A stretch of DNA of 13,155 nucleotides from assembly GCA_026985385.1 (NCBI GenBank), contig JALSQM010000047.1, forward strand, positions 1-13,155, written 5' to 3'. This document shows positions 6,517-11,868 of the stretch, in pieces. The stretch's first letter is position 1. Every line of letters begins with the position of its first letter. The DNA is from Acidilobaceae archaeon (GTDB lineage: Archaea; Thermoproteota; Thermoprotei_A; Sulfolobales; Acidilobaceae). The translations under genes were made by a program, and so were the position numbers. The notes under the pieces are model-generated. The model had not been told where the DNA came from. It did no database searches and was given only the letters and a program-made list of their open reading frames with translations.

Positions 6517-6687
6517 CTACGGGAACTCGATTACATACTCATCCGCCTCGAACCCAACCCTAGCGTGGCTGCCATCGCAGAAGGGCTTCCTCTTAGAGTG
6601 GCCGCACCTACACAGAACCGCCTTCAACTTACCGTCGACGAAGACTAGGTAGGGCCCGTTACGCCTTGCAACGATCTTAACCCCCAC
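6517..6687 (-). CDS. CDGSH-type [2Fe-2S] protein, 56 residues
   Basis: This small gene carries the full zf-CDGSH (mitoNEET-like) motif: CRCGHSKRKPFCDGSH, with C26, C28, C37 and H41 as the 3Cys-1His ligands of a [2Fe-2S] cluster. The N-terminal part (VARRNGPYLVFVDGKLKAVL) is the beta strand and turn usual for single-motif CDGSH proteins, and the chain ends shortly after with YVIEFP. There is no membrane anchor, so it should be a soluble redox or cluster-transfer protein; archaeal members have no settled function. GTG 6687 is preceded by GAGGGGGG (6698-6705), and an in-frame stop at 6706-6708 limits the frame upstream. It ends 4 bases from the guaA stop, tail to tail. Being under 60 codons, it is easily missed by gene finders. 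Confidence 0.9.
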   Translation of the reverse strand: MGVKIVARRNGPYLVFVDGKLKAVLCRCGHSKRKPFCDGSHARVGFEADEYVIEFP

Positions 6688-6705
6688 CCCGCAGACACCC
6701 CCCTC

Positions 6706-6972
6706 TCAACCCCTACCCTCTCCAGGGAGCATTTCTACCTTAGTACTGACCCGCAGCTCCACCGATTCCGTCGAGTGCTTCCAAGCCGGCTCAAGCGCCG
6801 CCTGATATCCCAGTAGGGCCCCGGCCGAGTTTCCGGTCGGGGGATGGGCTCTCATGTGGGCCTCTGCAATGAGTGCGAGAGGTATTAGGCCTTAAGCACG
6901 CCTCATCGGGGCCTCTAGGGCTCCTAGCGCTCGTGTCCGAAAGGGCCTTAGGCGTGAATTGCCTCCTATCAG
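6706..6972. other. Intergenic region with strong hairpins, no gene seen
   Basis: No convincing reading frame or C/D-box pair was found here. A hairpin at 6819-6842 has CCCCGGCCG paired with CGGTCGGGG (9 pairs, one G-U on the plus strand) and loop AGTTTC. Further right, CACGCCT (6897-6903) and AGGCGTG (6950-6956) are a perfect inverted repeat enclosing the small hairpin CTAGG-GCT-CCTAG (6915-6927). GGCCTTA occurs twice (6888-6894 and 6944-6950). The second structure ends 28 bases before the next gene's likely start, so it may be part of a 5' leader or a small RNA. Confidence 0.35.
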
Positions 6973-6984
6973 GTGGTGGCGGGC

Positions 6985-7839
6985 GTGCCTGTTAGGGTCA
7001 GGGTTCTAGTTGATAACTCGGCTCCCCTGCCGACTAGGCTTCTCCCGGAGTACGGCTTCTCAGCCCTCGTGGAGGACGTGGGTGCGGGTGTGAGGATCCT
7101 CTTCGACACCGGCAGCAGCGGCTTACCCCTCGAGCATAACCTAAAGCTTCTCGGCGTTGACACTGCCAGCATAGACTACGTGGTGCTGAGCCACCGCCAC
7201 TACGACCACACAGGGGGGCTTAGGAGGTTCCTAGAGCTCCGAGGCGGTAAGCCGGTCACCGTGATAGCTCACGAGGACCTCTTCACCCCCTCCTACGCCC
7301 GCCTCAAGGCGCTGGGCGGCTCCCTCGCCGACATAGGGATCCCCTACACTAGAGCGGAGCTCGAGTCTCTCGGCGCCCGCTTCCTGCTCGTTAGGAAGCC
7401 TGTTAGGGTAACGGATTCCATAGTGGTGTCAGGCGAGATACCCAGGGAGTGGGGGCCCAGCCACGCCTGGGGGATGCTGAGGCTCTCCGAGGGGGGCCTC
7501 GTAGAGGATAACATGAGGGACGACATGGCGCTCTACATCCACACCAGCGGAGGATTACTAGCGATAACGGGCTGCGGCCACGCGGGTGTTGAAAACATAG
7601 TGGAAAACGGCCTAGCCCAGCTGGGGGAGGAGAGGCTCTACGGCGTCATAGGAGGCCTCCACCTGCTAGGAGCCCCAGCCGACAGGCCCCCAGCTGTGGT
7701 TAAGTACTTGGAGTCCAAGAAACCAAAGGTGCTCGCAGCAATGCACTGTACAGGCCCCCTCGTCCAGGGAGTCCTAGCAGAGAGGCTCCCCAACGCCTAC
7801 AGGCTAGCAGGTGTAGGCCTCGAAGTCGAGGTGGAATAG
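6985..7839 (+). CDS. MBL-fold metallo-hydrolase, COG1237 type
   Basis: A 284-residue metallo-beta-lactamase-fold protein of the COG1237 type, a group often named after an archaeal enzyme of pterin (methanopterin) synthesis. Most members, including this one, have no proven substrate. Motifs in order are VLVDNSAP (residues 7-14), FDTGSSG (40-46), the zinc site SHRHYDH (H70, H72, D74, H75), then ITGCGHAGVENIVENGL, VIGGLHL and AAMHCTG, all typical of this group. There is no signal peptide. GTG 6985 is chosen because AGGTGGTGG (6971-6979) makes a ribosome site and the product then begins at the first beta strand; GTG 6973 is the alternative, adding four residues. It is unrelated in detail to the other MBL gene at 2898-3641. 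It is followed by a hairpin and T-rich tract, facing serK. Confidence 0.88.
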   Translation: MPVRVRVLVDNSAPLPTRLLPEYGFSALVEDVGAGVRILFDTGSSGLPLEHNLKLLGVDTASIDYVVLSHRHYDHTGGLRRFLELRGGKPVTVIAHEDLFTPSYARLKALGGSLADIGIPYTRAELESLGARFLLVRKPVRVTDSIVVSGEIPREWGPSHAWGMLRLSEGGLVEDNMRDDMALYIHTSGGLLAITGCGHAGVENIVENGLAQLGEERLYGVIGGLHLLGAPADRPPAVVKYLESKKPKVLAAMHCTGPLVQGVLAERLPNAYRLAGVGLEVEVE

Positions 7840-7850
7840 GCCCTTAACAC

Positions 7851-7880
7851 GGGGATCACCCCAAGCCCCTTCTTTATATT
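7851..7880 (+). terminator. Hairpin plus T-rich tract between convergent genes
   Basis: GGGG (7851-7854) and CCCC (7859-7862) form a short stem with loop ATCA, followed by CCCCTTCTTTATATT (7866-7880). It lies 12 bases after the stop of the MBL gene and overlaps the end of the convergent serK gene. It could end the plus-strand transcript; the stem is short. Confidence 0.4.
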
Positions 7881-8479
7881 AGGGTCGATAGCTTTACTGG
7901 GTAATAGAGCTTCTTCAAGGGGGTTCGATGTATGGTTGTCTTAATCGGGTACACTTCGCCTGCAAGGGAGGCTTTGACGACGTGGCGCGGCTCTAGAGGC
8001 CTTATTAATACTTTGATTGTATAGGGGCGGCCGCTACCCGCTTGGAGGACAGGCGTTCCAAGGATTCTGTGGAGGGACTCCTGAGAGCCCCTCACTATTA
8101 CCTCTAGTCCATCGAGATTTAGCATTGCCCTGGATGGCCCAGGCTCCCTGGAGGACTCTATGATCTCAACAGCCTTGATCAAAGCTTCTTCTGGACTATG
8201 AGCTAGTATCCTGAGGATCCTCCTAGGGGGGTCTATCCTCTCTATCTCAACTCCATAGCTGGCTGTGACGACTGGGGCGTAGCGGGCTCCCAGCATCTTT
8301 AGGGCTGTGTATCGGTGGTGGCCATCTATTATCGTTAGTGTCCTCTTCTCCACTATTATGGGCCTGAGGACGGCGCCCGTCTCAGCTATGCTCCTCGCCA
8401 CTTGGAGAGCTCTAGGCTTAGAGACTTCCTCGTGTGGCAGTAGCTCCTCGATTCTAACTAGGGTGGGGTGGTGGGCCAC
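7874..8479 (-). CDS. serK: Probable free L-serine kinase, ParB/Srx-like fold (SerK)
   Basis: This 201-residue protein would usually be labelled a ParB N-terminal domain protein. It shares with the free-serine kinase SerK of Thermococcus kodakarensis the catalytic-Glu region (LLPHEE, E17), the signature DGHHRY (residues 52-57) followed by LGARYAPVV, and a C-terminal GEVYPIKTTIHRTP resembling SerK's GEVYxxKTTRH. SerK phosphorylates L-serine to O-phospho-L-serine with ADP or ATP. The protein is shorter than the roughly 240-residue Thermococcus enzyme, the loss being in the middle. There is no helix-turn-helix or parA partner, arguing against plasmid partition. GTG 8479 follows the trpB2 stop by 9 bases, with GGAGGGGTGA (8489-8498) overlapping that stop, so the two genes are one operon. 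The neighbour TrpB2 uses O-phosphoserine, which supports the call. The cofactor (ADP or ATP) cannot be predicted. Confidence 0.78.
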   Translation of the reverse strand: MAHHPTLVRIEELLPHEEVSKPRALQVARSIAETGAVLRPIIVEKRTLTIIDGHHRYTALKMLGARYAPVVTASYGVEIERIDPPRRILRILAHSPEEALIKAVEIIESSREPGPSRAMLNLDGLEVIVRGSQESLHRILGTPVLQAGSGRPYTIKVLIRPLEPRHVVKASLAGEVYPIKTTIHRTPLKKLYYPVKLSTLI

Positions 8480-8488
8480 AATAGGCCT

Positions 8489-9853
8489 TCACCCCTCCAG
8501 TCTTGGTATATATGAGAGGTCTATGTTCTCGGGCTCTACGTCAACGAGTCTCCCGGCGAGGTAGTCATCGTAGCCCTTGAGGTCTAGGAGGCCGTGGCCG
8601 CTGAAGTTGAATGCTATCACCCTCCTCTCACCAAGCCTCTTGGCCTCGAGTGCCAGGTCTATGACGGCTTTAACGGCGTGCGCGGTCTCGGGGGCTGGTA
8701 CGAAGCCCTCAGCCTGAGCGAATACCTTGGCGGCCTCAAACACCTCCGTCTGCTTGTAGGCCACGGGCTTCACGACTCCATGGTTGACTAGTATGCTAAG
8801 GCTCGGGGCGACACCGTGGTAGCGGAGGCCCCCAGCGTGGATGGGTGGAGGTATGTAGCGGTGCCCCAGCGTGTGCATCTTGAGTAGGGGTGTGAGCCCG
8901 GCGCTGTCGCCGTAGTCGTACCTATAGACCCCCCGGGTCATTGAGGGTGCCGCCCTGGGCTCAACGGCTATCACCTCTGCGTCGAGCTTGCCTCGAAGCT
9001 TCTCCTTTATGAAGGGATAGGTGAAGCCCGCGAAGTTACTACCACCACCCACACAGCCGACGAGGTGCGTTGGAGGATCCTCTCCCAGCTCCTCCAGCTG
9101 CCTCTGGGCCTCGAGTCCTATGACCGTTTGGTGTAGGAGGACAGCGTTGAGAACCGAGCCCAACGAGTACTTAGTCGCCGGGTTGGAGAGGGCATCCTCT
9201 ATAGCCTCGCTAATAGCTATCCCTAGGCTCCCGGGATTGTCGGGGTCCTTCTTGAGTATCTCCCTGCCTACCCTCGTGAACCTGCTGGGGCTCGGGACGA
9301 CCTCCGCGCCGTAGAGCTGCATGAGCACGCGACGGTAAGGCTTCTGCTCGTAGCTGACCCTAACCATGTAGACTCTCACCTTGACGTCGAAGAGTGCCCC
9401 TGCCAAGGCTAGGGCACTGCCCCACTGGCCAGCACCCGTCTCCGTAGTGAGCCTCTCGACGCCCTCACGCGACGCTATGTAAGCTTGGACTATCGCCGTG
9501 TTAGCCTTATGAGCCCCCGTGGGCAGCACGCCCTCATACTTGTAGTAGATCCTAGCAGGTGTTCCAAGCCTCTCCTCCAACCTCCTAGCCCTGAGGAGCG
9601 GGGTGGGCCTGCCCAGCTCCAGGTAGGCTGTTCTCACAGGCTCTGGTATCTCGATGAACCTCTCACTCGTAACCTCATGCTCGACTAGGCCTCTTGGGAA
9701 TATCGCCTCCAAATCCTTGGGGCTCACAGGGCTTCCATCGGGCTTCCTAGGAGGCGGGATCTGCTCGGGGAGATCCGGCACGATGTTATACCAATACCGG
9801 GGTAGGAGATCCTCAAACTGAGGAGCGCGGAGCCTCAAAGAGGCCGGATCCAT
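8489..9853 (-). CDS. trpB2: Tryptophan synthase beta chain, TrpB2 type
   Basis: This PLP enzyme condenses indole with a serine-derived aminoacrylate to give tryptophan. The 454-residue length, the N-terminal extension (PRYWYNIVPDLPEQIPPP) and RYIPPPIHAGGLRYHG (332-347) mark the TrpB2 class rather than TrpB1. K116 in GAHKAN forms the Schiff base, TETGAGQWG (137-145) holds the catalytic Glu138, GGGSN (269-273) binds the PLP phosphate, and FSGHG (417-421) closes the site. TrpB2 of Sulfolobus solfataricus is known to prefer O-phospho-L-serine over serine and not to need TrpA stably. No trpA or other trp gene lies in this window. ATG 9853 is chosen because a strong TATA box (9893-9903) lies upstream of it and would fall inside the longer frame, and because GGTGAT lies about 10 bases before it. 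It heads an operon with serK. Confidence 0.95.
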   Translation of the reverse strand: MDPASLRLRAPQFEDLLPRYWYNIVPDLPEQIPPPRKPDGSPVSPKDLEAIFPRGLVEHEVTSERFIEIPEPVRTAYLELGRPTPLLRARRLEERLGTPARIYYKYEGVLPTGAHKANTAIVQAYIASREGVERLTTETGAGQWGSALALAGALFDVKVRVYMVRVSYEQKPYRRVLMQLYGAEVVPSPSRFTRVGREILKKDPDNPGSLGIAISEAIEDALSNPATKYSLGSVLNAVLLHQTVIGLEAQRQLEELGEDPPTHLVGCVGGGSNFAGFTYPFIKEKLRGKLDAEVIAVEPRAAPSMTRGVYRYDYGDSAGLTPLLKMHTLGHRYIPPPIHAGGLRYHGVAPSLSILVNHGVVKPVAYKQTEVFEAAKVFAQAEGFVPAPETAHAVKAVIDLALEAKRLGERRVIAFNFSGHGLLDLKGYDDYLAGRLVDVEPENIDLSYIPRLEG

Positions 9854-9892
9854 TGGCGCAACGATATCACCACGCTCGCCCACGGGGGTAGG

Positions 9893-9903
9893 AGTATATA
9901 AGT
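9893..9903 (-). promoter_or_regulatory. TATA box of the trpB2-serK operon
   Basis: On the minus strand the sequence reads ACTTATATACT, with an A-rich BRE-like stretch (GCAAA) just upstream. The centre near 9898 predicts a start near 9872 and a leader of about 19 bases before ATG 9853. No attenuator-like hairpin or Trp-codon leader fits in so short a leader. Confidence 0.65.
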
Positions 9904-9984
9904 TTGCCCTAGAACGGCGGCGCCCAAGAAGCCTCAACGATGCGGGGGGCCTACAGGAGGCTCGGCTAGACACCTGTGGTCAGG

Positions 9985-10075
9985 ATTAATTAGCCGTGCC
10001 TCCCCTCAGTTACTCGACCCGTGCCCGCCGGAGGCTCGCGTGTCACGCGGGCTGCCGTGATGGCGGGTGCCTTGC
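9985..10075 (+). ncRNA. Candidate small structured RNA
   Basis: In the gap between trpB2 and the phosphatase gene, GTGCCCGCC (10021-10029) pairs with GGCGGGTGC (10062-10070). The stem has nine pairs, two of them G-U if the plus strand is transcribed. It encloses a second hairpin at 10034-10052 (GCTCGCGTG-T-CACGCGGGC, with a perfect CGCGTG-T-CACGCG core). The unpaired 3' side contains GTGATGG, one base off a C box. A palindromic TATA-like ATTAATTA at 9985-9992 would place a plus-strand start near 10015. On the minus strand two outer pairs become mismatches. It may instead be a 3'-end structure of the phosphatase transcript. No family is recognised. Confidence 0.3.
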
Positions 10076-10103
10076 GGCCGGTCCCCTACCCGCATATCCT
10101 GCT

Positions 10104-10835
10104 TCACGCCCTCCGACGCCTCGGCGGTAGCTTGCCCTCGAGTATGAGCTTCGCCACCTCAGCGAAGCCCCTGCCACCGGGCTCCCCGGCTATGTAGTCG
10201 GCTTCCCTCCTCACGGATTCCTCGGCGTCGCTGGGGGCGGCTGAGTAGCCTGCGGCCCTTAGGAGTTCGAGATCGTTCTCGCCATCGCCCAGCGCTATGG
10301 CCTCGTCCAGGCTAGCCCCCACCAGCCTCGCGGCGAGCCCTGCGCCGCTCGCCTTCGAAGCCTCCGGCGGGGCCACGTGGAATGCGAAGCCCGTCCAGAG
10401 GATCCTACCCCTCCAGCCTAGGGCCTCGGACTCCTCCATGATTATGCGCATGGCCTCGGAGGGCTCCATGTCGCCGGGGGGTAGGAAGGCTAGGTCGTGG
10501 TGGCGGTACGGGTTCTGCCAGCTGGCCCTGAAGCCCCTCTCCACGAGCCTCTCCTCCAGCTCGGAGGGAGGCTTCCCCCGGCACGCGTGGTGTAGGATCC
10601 CCCTGTAGAAGACTGTGCACCCGTTCTCAGCCACTACGGGGCCGCTGGCGCCCACGTACCTCGCGAGGCCGGCTGCGACGGGCACGCTGTTCCCGGTGAC
10701 GAGGGACACTACTACACCGGAGGACTCAAGCTCCCTGATAGCCCTAACCGCCTCTAGGCACAGGAGGAGGCTTCCCCTCCTCACGGTTATAGTGCCGTCG
10801 ACATCGCTTAGCACTAGCTTGAAGCGGGCCCCCAA
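10104..10835 (-). CDS. Archaeal phosphoglycolate phosphatase-type HAD hydrolase
   Basis: A 243-residue HAD-superfamily phosphatase of the Cof/type IIB group, with the size and motifs of archaeal phosphoglycolate phosphatases (Thermoplasma TA0175-like). Motif I is SDVDGTIT with nucleophile D11 and D13. Motif II is SLVTGN (T47), followed by VAENG. Motif III lysine lies in ASKASGAG, and motif IV is GDGENDLELL. The cap domain (about residues 80-165) contains LAFLPPGD and is the type C2 cap. The likely role is removing 2-phosphoglycolate, but related enzymes act on sugar phosphates or mannosyl-3-phosphoglycerate, so the substrate is uncertain. TTG 10835 is chosen because it directly precedes the first strand (ARFKLVLSDVDGT) and a TATA-like CTTTAAC near 10873 would fall inside the longer frame that starts at 10895. 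Confidence 0.87.
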   Translation of the reverse strand: MGARFKLVLSDVDGTITVRRGSLLLCLEAVRAIRELESSGVVVSLVTGNSVPVAAGLARYVGASGPVVAENGCTVFYRGILHHACRGKPPSELEERLVERGFRASWQNPYRHHDLAFLPPGDMEPSEAMRIIMEESEALGWRGRILWTGFAFHVAPPEASKASGAGLAARLVGASLDEAIALGDGENDLELLRAAGYSAAPSDAEESVRREADYIAGEPGGRGFAEVAKLILEGKLPPRRRRA

Positions 10836-10867
10836 CCCGGTGCACCCACCCAGCCCGCCCCCGCAGT

Positions 10868-10878
10868 GAGTTAAAGAG
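10868..10878. promoter_or_regulatory. Divergent TATA-like element, phosphatase / HEPN genes
   Basis: GAGTTAAAGAG lies between the divergent starts. Leftward it predicts initiation near 10847, 12 bases before TTG 10835. Rightward it points to about 10899, close to ATG 10894. A second TATA-like CTAAAAG at 10930-10936 would instead serve a HEPN start at TTG 10972. Confidence 0.35.
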
Positions 10879-10893
10879 GAGCACCGAGAACCC

Positions 10894-11409
10894 ATGCATG
10901 AAGCCAGGTGGCGGGCGGGAGAGCCCCATCTAAAAGCCCTGGAGCCCCCCTATCGGGTTGGAGTCGCCGCCTTGTTCGACTGCCCCGAGGCCCGTAGGTG
11001 GCTGAGGCAGGCCAAGTACACGGTGAGGGCTATAGACGCCGATGTCGAGGCCGGCTTCTATAGCTGGGCATGCTTTAAGGGGCACCAGGCGGCAGACTAT
11101 GCGCTCAAAGCGGTACTGAGGGGTGCGGGCGTTGAATCGTTCGGCCACGACCTCGTAGCACTATGGGTTAAGGCTAAGAGGATCTGTCCCCCCCTCGAGG
11201 GCTTGCGTGAGTGCATAGCGTTGCTCAACAAGATGTACATACCGCCACGCTACCCCGACGCCTGGGCGGGGGAGTCGGCCCCCTACGAGAGCTACACCCG
11301 GAGGGACGCCGTGGAATCCAGGGAGTGCGCCACGCTTGTTCTCAACGCTGTAAAGTCCTGTTTGGAGGAGGTGTGCGGTGAAGGTACGGGTTCCCAGGAG
11401 GAGGCTTGA
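10894..11409 (+). CDS. HEPN-domain protein, partner of the nucleotidyltransferase
   Basis: The 171-residue product contains a helical HEPN domain of the COG2250 type: EARRWLRQAKYTVRAIDADV, then YSWACFKGHQAADYALKAVL, then FGHDLVALWVKAK, and a late YIPPRYPDAW...YESYTRRDA segment. HEPN proteins paired with minimal nucleotidyltransferases form type VII toxin-antitoxin systems in some bacteria, where the HEPN toxin is an RNase with an R-x4-6-H motif. That motif is not visible here: the Arg of PPRYPDAW has no His four to six residues later. A different role, or an inactive toxin, is therefore likely. The ATG at 10894 is the longest start; TTG 10972 (preceded by TTGGAG) would begin at MFDCPEARRWLR, nearer the usual domain edge. 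It overlaps the next gene by 32 bases. Confidence 0.85.
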   Translation: MHEARWRAGEPHLKALEPPYRVGVAALFDCPEARRWLRQAKYTVRAIDADVEAGFYSWACFKGHQAADYALKAVLRGAGVESFGHDLVALWVKAKRICPPLEGLRECIALLNKMYIPPRYPDAWAGESAPYESYTRRDAVESRECATLVLNAVKSCLEEVCGEGTGSQEEA

Positions 11410-11824
11410 GGCCTGGCTTAGGGCCCTAGAGGCCGTCGAGGCGCTGGCCCGGGAGGCCCGTAGGGCCCTAGGACGGGTGAGCGTGCTCCTCCACGGCAGC
11501 TACGCCCGGGGGGACTTCAACATCTGGAGCGACATAGACGCTATAGTGGTATCCGAGGCCTTCGAGGGGGTTAGAGTGCTGGACCGCTATGACCTCATCA
11601 GCGAGACCCCTCCGGGCGTCGAGCTTGTGCCCATGACACCGGGCGAGCTGAGGGCCAGCATAGAGAAGCCTGCATGGAGGCACGCCCTCAAGCGGGGAGT
11701 AGTAATAGTCGTTGACGACTTGAATGTCGAACGACTCCTAAGGAGCGCTGGAATCGAACCGATAACCCTGGAGGAGTTGAGGTCGAGGATAAAGAAGCTG
11801 ATGGGAAGCACCGTTGAGGTCTAG
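11378..11824 (+). CDS. Minimal nucleotidyltransferase (MNT), pol-beta fold
   Basis: A 148-residue nucleotidyltransferase of the MNT/COG1708 type. The signature GS-x10-D-x-D is complete: G40-S41 in LLHGSYARGDF and D52/D54 in SDIDAI, with E82 of VELVPM in the place of the third acidic residue. Such proteins transfer AMP (or another NMP) to a target; in characterised MntA/HepT pairs the antitoxin adds AMP to a Tyr of the HEPN toxin. The GTG start at 11378 has a strong GGAGGAGGT (11362-11370) ribosome site inside the HEPN gene, and the 32-base overlap implies co-translation in the order HEPN then MNT. The catalytic residues are intact, so it should be enzymatically active. Its target is not known; the HEPN partner is the first candidate. 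Confidence 0.88.
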   Translation: MKVRVPRRRLEAWLRALEAVEALAREARRALGRVSVLLHGSYARGDFNIWSDIDAIVVSEAFEGVRVLDRYDLISETPPGVELVPMTPGELRASIEKPAWRHALKRGVVIVVDDLNVERLLRSAGIEPITLEELRSRIKKLMGSTVEV

Positions 11825-11839
11825 GGAGCTAAAGCTCCC
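11824..11839. terminator. Palindromic hairpin between convergent genes
   Basis: GGGAGCT (11824-11830), AA, AGCTCCC (11833-11839) is a perfect 7-base inverted repeat. It begins at the last base of the MNT stop codon, in the 44-base gap before the convergent flavoprotein gene. It is symmetrical enough to serve both strands. No long T-run follows, although TTTT occurs at 11867-11870. Confidence 0.4.
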
Positions 11840-11868
11840 TCAGGATCCCCGGGGGAGGGGTTAGGGTT

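Noticed and set aside
6843..6887. Short plus-strand frame encoding MGSHVGLCNECERY
   Set aside because: Only 14 codons, no ribosome site, and it overlaps the base of the 6819-6842 hairpin; the CNEC motif is probably chance.
6706..6972. Possible C/D-box guide RNA (CGATGAG and CTGA fragments)
   Set aside because: C and D boxes are not present together on the same strand at the right spacing.
7874..8479. Reading the ParB-like gene as a chromosome-partition protein
   Set aside because: No helix-turn-helix domain, no parA neighbour and no parS-like repeats are visible; SerK-specific features at both ends and the trpB2 context fit better.
9854..9973. N-terminal extension of TrpB2 by 40 residues
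   Set aside because: It contains the operon's TATA box and encodes an Arg-rich stretch not seen in TrpB2 proteins; ATG 9853 fits family length and leader spacing.
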